Positions 47,601 to 57,717 are shown, numbered from the stretch's first letter. The stretch: DNA of 64,000 nt from Distichodus sexfasciatus (GCA_032718565.1 JAVGVS010000042.1:1066025-1130024), one strand, 5' to 3'. Translations and numbers: made by a program. The notes: generated by a model from the letters alone, not told the origin.

Positions 47601-50600
47601 CCTCGGTTGTTAACACAGACTTTACTAGGTTTGTGGCAAATTACCACATCAACTTTTTTGGTTTGTGTTCACACAAATCTCATTTTCTGAAATGTGAATT
47701 GTGTGCTGTTGCAGGTTGAAGTGTGTGTGTGTGTGTGTGAAAGGAACTTGTATCTCAGAGCAGCAGAGCATTAGAACAAACAAGAAGATGCAAAGTATTG
47801 TGGCTAGCTTTATTTTTGAAACTTCATTAGATCATTAAATATTAGGGAATCTCACCTCACCAGGGAGGAAGCCAATGTTTTTGTCCTGCTCGAAAAGATA
47901 GGCGGCATAGGCATAGCCAAGGTTGTCCGAACTCACCATTTGGTTGGTCTCATGCATACTGACCGAGTGTACAGCAAACCAACTGAAAAGAGAATTTGCA
48001 TGCAGAAGTTCACAAGTACACTGTTCATTGGTGTATATAAATGTTCACAATAACTTCAAAAATACCTGAGCATTCCTATGCCATCCCTATCCAGATCTGT
48101 GAACTTCAGGGTCACAACCTGTTTGTCTGTGTCATAATTGTACCTGGAGAACAGTTTAGTGCATTATATGCTGAACTCTACAGATTCCAATTAAATAGCA
48201 ACCAAATAGGTAAATCCTGAGGAAATGTAATAGGAGACAAAACTGTGGGGGCAGGGTGGCGCAGTGATTAGCGCTGCCGCCTCACGGCAAAAAGGTCCCG
48301 TGTTCAAGCCCAGGGCCGGCCGTAGGGCCTTTCTGTGTGGAGTTTGCATGCTCTCCCCGTGCTCGTGTGGGTTTCCTCCGGGTGCTCCGGTTTCCTCCCA
48401 CAGTCCAAAAGCATGCAAAAAAGGTGTGTGCGCCCTGCAGTGTGTTGGTGCCTGCCCAGGGTTGGTCCGTGCCTTGCGTCTGTAAGTTCCCGGGATAGGC
48501 TCAGGTCCCCCCGCGACCCCGGTTGAGATTAAGTGGTTTGGATGATAATAAATGAATGAACGAACAAGGATCAGATCACCATCACAAACCCAGCCCGACT
48601 TCAAGGTTCCAGATCATTTTTAAGTTATGTAAGTACCATTGAACTGTACCTTTCTCTTTCCTCTTGAGGGTTGTTCAGGTAAGAATGAGGACTCCTGTTG
48701 CGTGTACTGTTGACAAGCTCTCCTTTATTGATGAAGATTCTGCCGGGCCTCATATTCTTATGTGCCAGATCAATGCTCTGGTGAAGGATGTAATGTCAGA
48801 AATAAACACCAAACCATGTGTTTGAACAAACTACATAGTTCTGCTTCATTGGAGTACTAGTCACCAAGTTGTGAGGTATTATTTATGACTCGCACTACTG
48901 ACGATTTTTCTGAACTGACTCTCTGGCTTTTCACTGTGGTTTGTTCTCTAGTGTCAATTCCTTGTTTGTGGATTTAGATTTGCTCTAGGGTTAGGATTAG
49001 GGTGCCCAATAAAGAGGCAAAGTTTGCTTCTGTTCTGCACTTGTCTTTAAGTGTCAGTGATCTCTCCCTCTATTAGTTTAAGGTCTTTAACCAGGATTTA
49101 TTTGCCATGGAACCAACTGGTGTTTCAAATAGAACAATAGTCGAACCACCAAATGGTTCAAAGGCAAATAAATCCAGGTCTTAACCATGGAACCAACTCG
49201 TGGTTCAACAAGAACAATGGTCTTGAGGTGGTCTCATAGCAGACTCCTTGCTTACATAATGAGAGGTTGCAGGTTCAAGTCTACAGGCTGTTGCTTCAAG
49301 ACCCTTAACGCTAAGGTTGCTCCATGGAGACTGTCCCTGGGGAATTTGGGAAATGAAAGTAATTCTGGATAAGAGCGTCAGCTTGGGGCAGTTGGTAGAG
49401 AAACGGTTAGGACACTCGCCCCGTGAACAGAAGGTCGCCAGTTCGAATCCCAGGACCGATAAAGGTATTACTGAGTTACTCATGAGCAAGGTACCGTCCT
49501 GGGGTGCGTTTCCCAAAAGCATAGTTACTAACTACGTTAGCAACCAACATAGTGTACATTAGCAAATAACATAGTGTTGCTAACGTAGTTAGCAATACGT
49601 TAGCAACTATACTTTTGGGAAACGCACCCCTGGGCGTTGCCCATGTCAGCTGCCCAGTGATCCTTCATGGATGAGTCGAATGCAGAGGTCAGATTTTGTT
49701 GTGGTGCACTGTGTGCTGTGCTGTGGTATGGTGTTTTCACAATGACAAATAATTACCCATTTTTACTAAATGAAATGTAATCTCATTCTCTTGCTAATCT
49801 GAGTCTTTATTCTTCTTTTCAAACCATAAAAATGTTGTTTTTTTTTAAAACCCACAACAGTAACATTCATTTTTCAAATTAAAAATACATCTTAGAGATG
49901 CTAAAATTACAGATCATGACAACGTCCATACGCACCTTCACGATTCCTTTGACGATGGCCTGGATTGATGGCTTGATGTAGCCTTTACTGGTGATCATGA
50001 AGAGTGTGTACTGAAAATAGCCACCCAGAGCAGAGTGTGTGTGTGTGCCACTCAAGACCACATTGTCCTGCCTGTAGAGATCTCCATACATCACCTGGAG
50101 CTCCTTCAGCACCTATAAGTCACATCAGAAACCACAAAGACTGACTGATCCACCACTCCAGGTCTGTAATTGCTACTCAACAGCCACAATTTCCAGTTTA
50201 GATTTTTAGAGGTGTAGAGACCTCTATATGTTGCCTGGACCTGCTTAAGCATGTGCAACAATCTCATCAGAAATCTCTTCAAGATTGGTTTGGATGCACC
50301 AATCCTAAGGTCTGTGATTGATACCCAATATTTACAACATACAATTTTAGTTTTATAGGGACTCCGAGACTTAAACTGTTATATGCTTTAGACTTAGAGG
50401 GTTTCCAACTAAGATCTGTAAAACAGCCCGATATCAGTTAAAACCAGCATTCATCATAAACATGGAACTTCTAACAGGGTTGCGTCCAACACTGCCACTC
50501 TCACAGTAATGATAAAACGGCAGTAAATTTACCCACCTCCAGTCGCAATCGTTGGGACACCATGCCTATTTCGGCACTTACAAACACCACCCTTTTGTTG

Positions 50601-51855
50601 CCGTCATCCACGATGAACGCCCTGCTAAACAAACGAGTATGGATCCCCCCGGCAGTCTGTTCGGGATTGGCATATCCCATCTTTTTTTTTCCGAAAGAAA
50701 AACATGAACTGTGGTGAACTGTTTAATCATAGGACAACTAAAGGTCCTCTTATCATATCTCTTTCGTGTCTGTACAAGCAATAAATATAATCTTTGCGTT
50801 TTGCATAATCAGAGTTCTGCAGAGCCGGCACAAATACATAAACAGAAAGGCAGAAATTGAAATTTTATTTCTCACCAGAGGAACTTCCCCTACTGGTCCA
50901 GTGCAATCCGCTCGTCCAACACCAATCAAATAAGGTTTGTCAGGTGGGCTTACGGTGGGTACAGGTTTACCTAGTTCATCTGTGTGAAACATTTATTTTT
51001 TAATTTATTTAATGAAAGCATTAAGTTAACATTACTTAATACTCCAAAACAATTTAGGTGACTCATTTCCATGAATTATCTCAAATCAAAACAGAATTAC
51101 TGAAGTTATAACTCAATACATTTGAATGTTTTTAAATGCAAGTTAGTTGTACTTACTTTTTAAATAAGCTTAGAAAAGTATATATTATAAATTTATACAT
51201 TTTATGCTTTAGAGTGTACCTTTGGTATTTGCTGTGATGAAACAAAGGTTTCATACAGTATATGTTTTTTTAAAAAAACTGTTAAACATGCAAATAGCAA
51301 ATAGTTTTTCTTAGACACATTTAGACTCTCTGCCAACTTGTTTTATTGTAATTTGGGCCTAAATATCAGTTTGAAAATGATGACAAGATTACGGTGTTGA
51401 GTGTGAACATATGGCAACTAATGGCTATATTTCTATATACAGTATATTACTATATTATTACATGCTATACTATCTAATGGCAGTATTGCTACATTGTTAT
51501 TTGCTACATCATCTAACCCCTGTATTGCCATATAATTGTTTGTTATATAATCTAACGACCGTGCAGCCCCATCATGTTGGATTTCCCCACCACTATCCCA
51601 TGCAAACAAGAGAAGTGGGAACACAGAGACATTTCAACAGTGTACACAAAGAAATGAATACTTTTACTGATCAGTGCCATAATGCATAGAGATGAGCAGT
51701 TCAAAATATATTAGATTGTGATTACTAGTCTGGGAGTTGAGGTTGAGAGCCAAGATGCTTATCAGTCCCATTGTGATTCCAGTCATCAGCAAGAACAGAA
51801 CCACCAGCATCAACTCCAAGCTACTGAGGCCACAGCACACGGCCTTCCGAGTCAT
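35513..51855 (-). CDS. asah2: Neutral ceramidase, copy B; truncated last exon
   Basis: Exons on minus: 51855-51726 (exon 2), 50979-50876, 50680-50537, 50112-49936, 48777-48650, 48143-48066, 47982-47856, 46975-46850, 46767-46681, 46605-46501, 44664-44583, 44405-44290, 42447-42353, 41713-41674, 38989-38891, 38788-38693, 37209-37057, 36693-36637, 36546-36458 and 35633-35513. All junctions are GT-AG and phases match copy A, giving 717 residues. Residues about 15-37 form a signal anchor, and the Ser/Thr-rich mucin box of mammalian ASAH2 is absent. Active-site elements are present: His150/His152 in GTHTHS, His259, Ser312 in GDVSPN, Glu498 in VPGE and Tyr535 in YTHY. Oddities are HSALGGY where the family has HSGPAGY, VHSVSM for IHPVSM, a two-residue repeat in LGYAYAAYL, SAEIGM for SxDIGM, and a last exon that stops early. 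Exons 2-20 are otherwise clean. Confidence 0.9.
35870..35955. repeat. (TAATA)n microsatellite
   Basis: About 85 bases of taata/atata units with one interruption, between the last two exons of ASAH2 copy B. Confidence 0.95.
37318..38150 (-). repeat. Three SINE S2 copies in ASAH2 copy B intron 17
   Basis: Copies at about 37318-37497, 37690-37830 and 37972-38150. The first is the clearest: on minus it begins gttggtggtctagtggttag and continues to gcgttcgaatcctac, closely resembling the A and B boxes of tRNA-Glu. The opposite end has the gcagacactcttttccagag type motif. Confidence 0.65.
39229..40267. mobile_element. hAT-like non-autonomous element
   Basis: It starts tagagatggcaccgatc and ends ggcccatctcta, giving inverted termini over the outer 8-9 bases. 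Both ends carry repeated tatcgg motifs, typical of fish hAT relatives. The flanking octamers (aacctaac and ataataac) match at only five positions, so the duplication is not convincing. No transposase frame. It is inside ASAH2 copy B intron 15. Confidence 0.6.
40438..40655 (+). repeat. SINE S1 copy
   Basis: Near-complete copy: gggggcagttggtagggtga head, ggtaccgtccccaaacactg, gctccccgggcgctgcccat, ccttcacagatgggtcaaat and the cacaatggcaaac...actcac end. Confidence 0.8.
40915..41170 (+). repeat. SINE S1 copy
   Basis: A second near-complete S1 copy 260 bases further on, with head ttggagcagtgggtggcata, B-box-like gccagttcaaatctaaacc and the same body and tail. Confidence 0.8.
43705..43890 (-). 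repeat. SINE S2 copy
   Basis: Plus-strand tail end tttatccagagagacttcc and, at the far end, the reversed tRNA-like head (gggtttgaacctgcacc, then tatcctaccactagag). It directly follows a short GACTTT repeat. Confidence 0.6.
43924..44265 (+). repeat. tRNA-derived SINE (family S3), full copy
   Basis: A-box-like ggtggtgcagtggttagcgc and B-box-like gtcctgggttcgttctcc are followed by the widespread fish body (gtggagtttgcatgctctcc, gtgggttttctctgagtgct, acagtccaaaggcatgc). It ends in aatgaatgaatg. A sister copy is at 48247-48560. Confidence 0.75.
45578..46307. mobile_element. PIF/Harbinger-like element with TTA target duplication
   Basis: The 730-bp element has perfect 16-base inverted ends (gggtgctttcacacct) and is flanked by TTA on both sides (45575-45577 and 46308-46310), the three-base duplication usual for PIF/Harbinger. 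A 159-codon open frame lies inside (45664-46143, +), with an Arg-rich stretch ICRRRISRKYRRWRALIRR. It could be a remnant of an element protein, but I cannot match it to the DDE transposase or the Myb-like partner. It is inserted in ASAH2 copy B intron 11. Confidence 0.75.
46336..46495. repeat. Diverged DNA-element fragment
   Basis: aaagtaactcaaaagtaata at the left and gtaagtaactttccccatca at the right are roughly inverted copies, with several gtaatt/acattac blocks between. This pattern is common to fish elements that begin cagtgttgggaaagttactt. It sits immediately before ASAH2 copy B exon 11. Confidence 0.45.
47135..47515 (+). repeat. Dispersed repeat family R2, copy 4
   Basis: Begins ccagtgctggggactagcta and contains aacactgtagcttta and actagctggtgtttctgatt, matching the copy at 1509. 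It lies in ASAH2 copy B intron 8. Confidence 0.55.
48247..48560 (+). repeat. SINE S3 copy
   Basis: Head gcagggtggcgcagtgatta, B-box-like gtcccgtgttcaagccc, body tgtggagtttgcatgctctc and tcctccgggtgctccggttt, then an aataaatgaatgaacga tail. It is between ASAH2 copy B exons 6 and 7. Confidence 0.75.
49187..49385 (+). repeat. SINE S4 copy
   Basis: A-box-like ggtggtctcatagcagac and B-box-like gaggttgcaggttcaagtc are followed by a tail with gagactgtccctggggaatt and ctggataagagcgtcagc. That ending is shared by many fish SINEs of the V-SINE type. Confidence 0.55.
49383..49770 (+). repeat. SINE S1 copy split by a foldback element
   Basis: S1 head and first body part at 49383-49499 (gcagttggtagagaaacggt, gtcgccagttcgaatccc, gcaaggtaccgtcc), then the foldback element at 49501-49630, then the remaining S1 body and tail (gggcgttgcccatgtcagct and onwards). 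About 15 bases of S1 are missing at the junction. Confidence 0.75.
49501..49630. mobile_element. Foldback MITE nested in a SINE
   Basis: 130 bases with ends that pair over 26 bases with one mismatch (ggggtgcgtttcccaaaagc at the left, its complement at the right). The interior is also partly palindromic (taactacgttagcaac and gttgctaacgtagtta). No clear target duplication is seen. Confidence 0.8.
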
Positions 51856-51864
51856 TTTGTCCTT
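51726..51864 (-). other. asah2: ASAH2 copy B exon 2 with start codon and signal anchor
   Basis: The acceptor tgtgtacag precedes 51864 and the ATG is at 51855-51853. The short basic N-terminus MTRKAVCCGLSS is followed by a strongly hydrophobic segment (LELMLVVLFLLMTGITMGLI). This is typical of the type II signal anchor of ASAH2. The exon ends in phase 1 at a gtaatc donor. Confidence 0.85.
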
Positions 51865-52330
51865 CTGTACACAAACAGAAACTACTCACTGCTGAATTTC
51901 TCACAGAATAAACATTATCTACTAATAAACATCAATAAAGATATAGTTTTCAACATTTTAACATTAACTACACCCAATAGTAAGGCACCCCAAAGTGAAG
52001 GAGCATTTCCAATTCAAAATGAATAGCATCAACTTATCTGATTAGACTTAATTCTGTTATAAAACATATACAGTACTGTGCAAAAGTCAAGTCAACCCTT
52101 ACTTTAAATATTTAGCTATTAAACTCAATTTACGCAAACATCCAAGTATTATTAATCAAAACTATATAAACCCCCCAAGAAAATCTGGTTCTTTGGAAGT
52201 AAATATGAAGAAATAAGGGTGGTTTAAGACTTTTGCATGATACTGTAAATATTAGTAAATAGATTCCAATATAAAATGGAATGGCCTATCGTTATCGTAA
52301 GGAACTCAATTATGAACTCAGAAAACCTAC

Positions 52331-52390
52331 CTTCAGCTAGCAAGCAAACTCTGTGGCAAAATCAGTATCTCTGACTGAAAATGTACAAGC
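52331..52390 (-). other. Likely untranslated exon 1 of ASAH2 copy B
   Basis: The 3' edge is a good donor (gaag followed by gtaggt) at 52331. The 5' edge is inferred from the TATA-like box about 30 bases upstream. Its sequence is partly conserved upstream of copy A. Confidence 0.45.
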
Positions 52391-52417
52391 GGATGTGGTT
52401 CTGATAGAGCTAAAGCA

Positions 52418-52425
52418 CTTATAAT
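52418..52425 (-). promoter_or_regulatory. TATA-like box of ASAH2 copy B
   Basis: The minus strand reads gaagattataagtgctttag. The same box and flank occur upstream of copy A at 33221-33228, although the surrounding non-coding sequence has diverged. This supports it as the promoter core. Confidence 0.55.
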
Positions 52426-52426
52426 C

Positions 52427-52463
52427 TTCAGGGACAAAGGTAGCTTTCAGGGACAAAGGTAGC
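52427..52463 (-). repeat. Exact tandem 18-base repeat just upstream of the copy B TATA-like box
   Basis: ttcagggacaaaggtagc occurs at 52427-52444 and again at 52446-52463, period 19. Copy A has only one related stretch at the same place. The acaaagg core resembles sites for TCF or HNF4-type factors, but that is a guess. Confidence 0.8.
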
Positions 52464-52642
52464 CACCATTCAATGTCACTCAAGTGTAAAGCAACACAAT
52501 TCTAACATCTGCGAAAGGGCTCAAATATCAAACAGAAGATGGTGTGTAACGGTGGTGTAAAATGCTTGATCACTTGCACTTGATTATTGTATTTATTTAA
52601 GTATATATTTTGTGGCAGTGACAGAATTATACACATATATAC

Positions 52643-53670
52643 ACAGTGGTGGCCAAAATTATTAGAACACTTGGCATATTTAAGAGGTTTCAGTTGTTTT
52701 GTTGAATTGGCCATTAAAATATCCATAAAACGAATGAAATACTGTATCTACAAAGTCATCATTATGCTCTATAAACCATAGAATAGAGCCATCATAAGGA
52801 AATTTAGATCATGTTCCTTACAAAAAAACAAGCTAGGCTTATTTCACTGCCAGTGTCACACAATCATGTTCCTTCACAGAAGAAGCCAAATTACTTGTGT
52901 AATCACTGTCAGGTGTGATCATGGTTAAACTGATGGTGATTCAAGAGTTTTAGGGCACGGCTGAGTGATTCTTTTGAATGTACAAGGTCTATCCTGCTCA
53001 TTACAGTAAGTGATTGGTAACATCAGGGTTTGTCACTGAGGCCACACCACCAATTGGTATAAATTCAAAGCCTCGAGTCTTGATATATATATACATTTTC
53101 TTTTGGAAACTGGTGCTGAAATACTGACATTAATTAACAAAATCCTAAACTCTGAAATTTAAGTATTTTCAGATTTTTTGTGCCAACCTGACAGTGTTTT
53201 GTGCCACAGTTGGTTGACATCATTTTTAGAATTAAAGGATTGAATTGTCATCATATTTTAAAAAGCAAACAAATAAAAGCACTTTGAGAGAACCTTCACT
53301 GGAAATCCTATACTCAGCAAAATGCTATACTGTTAACATGAGAAACTTTTAAGTAGTGTTTTAATTTTCTGTGAGAAACCATTACTTTTTTAACACACAC
53401 TCACCAATATCTTCTTGTAAAACCGACTCTCATGAGTTAGCTGTGCTGCAGAGGAAAGGTCCACATAAATGTTTCACAAAGTTCAAGTACAAAACACATG
53501 ACATCAAGTGTTCAGTGGAGACTGCATACATCAAGCCTTCATGGTTGAATTGCTCCAAAGAAGTCACTATGGAGGAAAAGAACTGCTGGGGCCAAGAAAC
53601 ACAGTCAATGGACATTCGATTCACAAAGGTGAAGGCCTGGTTTACCCAGATTTGACCTAACAGAACTCTG
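52643..53670 (+). mobile_element. Degenerate Tc1-like transposon
   Basis: It begins with the Tc1-family type end cagtggtggccaaaattatt. Near 53565-53670 it holds a broken transposase stretch, including a frame reading AKKHSQWTFDSQR followed by a stop. Several frameshifts and stops make it inactive. The boundaries, especially the right one, are approximate. Confidence 0.6.
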
Positions 53671-53699
53671 ATTACCCTTAGTCAGACGTTACTTGTAAC

Positions 53700-56480
53700 G
53701 TGAAAATCAACCATTAAAAAGTAACTTGCCCAACACTGTAGATCCACACATCATGACTATTTACACCAAATTCTTACTTAACAATCTAAAGGTCCAGGCA
53801 GAAATGGAGACTGATGCATTAGTTTGATTGTCTGATCTTCCATCGACAAATTTTAATGAATTTGTGCTCAATGCAGTTTCTTTTTCTTGGTTTTAGCTGA
53901 CAGGAGTGTAGCTTTTCTTTTTTGTAGTTTGTAGATGCTCTTCTACATCCCTTACAAAAACAAAATGTGGCTTGTGGTTAATTTGTGGCAAACAGTGGAG
54001 TTTGCCTGAATATGTGGCCACAACTTGCCATCGTCAGTCACTAGCGTGCAAACGTGTGGCAATGTTCTGGCAACAAAAACAAATTGCAGCTAGTGGCAAA
54101 TATATTTGCCACTGATTTGCCAAAACAGTTTGCAAGTAATGGCAAACTTGTAGTGATCTTTAGGTGACGTATTTACAAGTTTGCTAAAAGTCCACCACAA
54201 AACTAATTTGCATGTGAAAATATGACCTTGCAGCAAATTAGCGGCAACATTGCCAAAGGTTAACAGCAACTGTTGGCCAGAAGTCTAAAATCTTCGAAAG
54301 GGAAGTCCTGGCCACAAAAAGAAGTAAGTCATTTGAGTTACTGTTGCCTTTCTATTCGCCAGGATTCAACATCCTTTCTCTGGAATTAACAAAGCACTTT
54401 GCCACAGAGAAACAAGGCCCACTGGATTTTTATACATTTTTGCACAAGTTCAGGTTGATCAGCATTTCCTGATATACTCAAACTAGCTCAATATCGCATG
54501 AACAATCATGGCACATATATGTAAATCACATCAGGGACTTTCCCCCAAATCTGATGTGTATTTTGGCCCCCCGCACAGGCCTAAATGCAGTTTTTGCCAC
54601 ATAATTGCCTTATAATAGGTTATCAGATACTGATTTAATGGACTGTTGAACAGGTAGACTCAATAACGCGAACAATGCATAGAAACCACATATTTATTCC
54701 AGGGTGCGACTGCCAAAGTGGCCACACAGTGTCTCTGTTGTTGAATCTCAGGTTCTTGAAGTCTTGTTATTCCTCTGTAAAAACAGAGTAATTTACACCA
54801 GAGTTGTGAAAATCTTTAGAAGATCAGGTACCATAGTCAGGATTTCTTTCTGCCTGTTCAATTAACCAGATGAAGCAATGATCAGTCCCAAACAAAAGTA
54901 TGAGCTGAACTCTGGTTAATCCACATTTTATCAGCATTAGTTTGGAGTGTTACAATTCAGGTAGATCTTATCAACACTATTTGGTGCAAATACATGGAGA
55001 AATAAGACCTAAATCCTTCCAAGTAACTGTTATAACAGAAAACAACTTTCTGGCGCAAAAGCATCACATTTCATTATTCCAACACCATTTTTATCAAATG
55101 TGAACAACTTACCAACACACTTCTTTATGGAGGTCAAAGGAAGGGTCCAGCTGATGTAATGCAGAAAGCAAGTGACTGCATTAACTGCTTTCATTCTCTT
55201 GGAGTTAAAACAGTGTGCAGTACATTGTATAAATAGTAAGAAAAAACACCTCAGTTCCTTGTTACATTGTGCATCCTAATTTTGTCTACAGTGACAAAAA
55301 ATCCTTTTGGAAAATGATATTATATATATTATATAAAATATATTGAATGAAATGGTTTTATTTTGCAAACCAGCAAATTAAAGTACTTTGAGACAGAGTG
55401 AAGTATTTCCTATGATGGAAAACCTGTAATACTTAAAATACTTGATAATTTTACTTTAGGTTGTAGATTTTTTACTGGAGTCTGTTTGCTAGGAATCTTA
55501 ACTTTTAGTTTGGGTTTTAGGTACTCCACACCTTTTACATCAAATTTTGATAAGAACTCTGAGGACACACTGCTCAAATTAAATTCAACATAATTCTAGA
55601 GAGTGACAGAGCGTCTTCAATAGCAGATTCCTCAACCATAATGCAACAGTAACTGGAACGTCTCTCTCCTTTGTTCCCATTTAATCAAAAGAGTATTTTT
55701 AAGGTCAGATACGGATACTGGATGAGAAACTGGCGTTCTAGTTCATGTCAAAAGTGCCGAGCAGCTGAGATCTTGGGTTGTTGCTTCCTGCTACCTTCTT
55801 GGAACTCTAAAATAAGTGATGAATAAAAGATGGGCATATTTAGGTGCTACTTGCACCTACTTAGACACCGAAACTGCCGTTTGTGTGGTTGTGTCTAGAA
55901 AAAGAAAACACTTTGTGGCTGTCGTTGCACCAATGCTTTCAGCCAACAGCATGTATAGTTGACTGGAACAAGCGAGTGTGAAAGCAGAGTCAAGCAAGGG
56001 GCCGAACAATTTGAGCATAGTGCATAACATTCTAAGAAAAAGCCACTTCCCACTATATGTGGTGTACCAAGTCAAACAGGGCGCATGTAACACTCCATGT
56101 GTACTACCTTGTGTGTAGAGTGCCATTGAGCTACAACCCCGCCTGTTTCCTGAGATGCGTACTACCGCATAGAAAAGTATTATAAGAGCGCCTTACCTAC
56201 CATACTAATAAATGTGACAGTGCGCGGCTCGGGACACCGCCCATGCCCGAGCTCATGTTTGCAATTTGGCTAGTTAAAAAATTGTGCGTGCATGCAGAGT
56301 TGAGAATGTAAAGACTGCGAAAGTTCCACTGCGTGCTCAGAATTTTGCCACAAATTAACGGCATACATTTTAAGGCGCGAGCCATATAAAATCCCACCTC
56401 AACTTTGGACGTGCCTGTCACAAGTGCTACCTTTCGACGTACAATAAAAACGTCATTAAAAACCTGCCGAAAATATTGGG
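53700..56480. other. Intergenic AT-rich region
   Basis: No exon is recognised on either strand. Around 53960-54270 there is a repeat-like stretch with recurrent tggcaa and gtggcaaa words. Around 55320-55345 there is a short AT repeat. Confidence 0.5.
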
Positions 56481-56488
56481 CAAATCTA

Positions 56489-56894
56489 AGGCCATGTCCA
56501 CACGTATACGGGTATTTCTGAAAACGGAGATTTCCGTTTTCGTGTTTTGTTTTGTTTTTTTTTAATCGCGTCCACACGAGCACGTTTTCAAAAATATCTC
56601 CGTCCACACGCAGTCGCAAAAAAACGCTGTCAAAAGCATGCCTTCCATTTAGATGAAAACCAAATGTAAACATGGCGCATACTGTGACGTCATATGAGTG
56701 GTGCACAGTGTGACGCGAAACGGTCCGTTTTTCAAAATCTTCGTTTTTCTTGTCCACGCCTGAACGCAGAAACAGAGTTTTCAAAAACTACCGTTTTCAC
56801 TGACCCAAAACGCCCTTTACGTGTGGACGAAAGGCCAAAACGCATAGAAAAACCTCAGTTTTCAGAAATATCTCTGTACGTGTGGACATGGCCT
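56489..56894. mobile_element. Foldback MITE with aggccatgtccacacgta ends
   Basis: 406 bases. The first 18 bases (aggccatgtccacacgta) recur inverted at the right end, and similarity continues inward over roughly 40 bases (tatttctgaaaac). The middle is rich in cgttttc/gaaaacg words. Open frames across it (for example 195 codons on minus at 56197-56784) are by-products of this structure. It abuts the Tc1-like remnant. Confidence 0.75.
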
Positions 56895-57310
56895 AACCAT
56901 CTGTGCGATGAAGATCCGTAAAACATGTTTTCATACTTAAGTCGCTTGGCCTTGTTTCCACGTCGGAGGTATGACCTTTTTGGCTGCAACTCTTCCATGA
57001 AGACCACTTCTGGCCAGACTTCTCCAGACAGTAGATGGGTGTACCTGGGTCCCACTGGTTTCTGCCAGTTCTGAGCTGATGGCACAGCTGATGACACATC
57101 TTCCGATTTCGAGGGTAATACGCTTGATGTGTCTTTCATCTGCTGCACTAAGTTTCCTTGGTCAACCACTGCGTCTATGATCCTCAACGTTGCTCGTTTC
57201 TTTGTGCTTCTTCAAAAGAGCTTGAACAGCACATCTTGATCTGCATCACCTTGCTGATGCAGTATAACTACCTTGTGTCTTGTTGCTGTGCTCAATCTTG
57301 CCATGACATG
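56895..57310 (-). pseudogene. Tc1-like transposase, N-terminal half, broken
   Basis: On minus, pieces in different frames match the paired HTH DNA-binding half of fish Tc1 transposases: MARLSTATRHKVVILHQQG, KKHKETSN-like sequence with an RSGRPRKLSAADER-type hinge, the SELAETSGTQVHPSTV region and a stretch including RRGNKAKRLKY. Frame changes separate them and the DDE catalytic half is missing. It is cut off by the foldback element at 56489-56894. Confidence 0.7.
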
Positions 57311-57717
57311 AAACTGTTTTCCACAACCTCACCTTGATAGCAGAGTTTGGCTGTTCCTCACCCAGTTTTAAGCCTCCTACACAGCTGTTTCTGTTTCAGT
57401 TAATGACTGTGTTTTAACCTACGTGTGACATTGATGATCATTAGCACCTTTTTGGTATAATCGGTTGATCATACTCCTGACTATAATCCTACAAAATCCC
57501 TGACTTTGTGCAAGTGTACCTATAAGAATTGATGCTGGTTTGAAGGCAAAAGGTAGTAACACCAAATATTGATTTGATTTAGATTTTTCTTTTGTTCGCT
57601 CACTTTGCATTTTGTAAATTGATAAAAATAAACAATATATATACACACACACACAGATAATCTAGATTAAACCCCTCCAAAAGCAAGCATAAACCATTGT
57701 TGGGCTGATAGTCATCA

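Noticed and set aside
21696..51855. The two ASAH2 copies as uncollapsed alleles of one gene
   Set aside because: Most introns cannot be aligned by eye, transposon content differs completely and some exons are only about 70% alike. That is far too much for alleles, although the near-identical exon 10-11 block had to be explained separately.
56197..56784. 195-codon minus-strand open frame
   Set aside because: About half of it is the foldback element at 56489-56894; there is no recognisable domain and no splice context.
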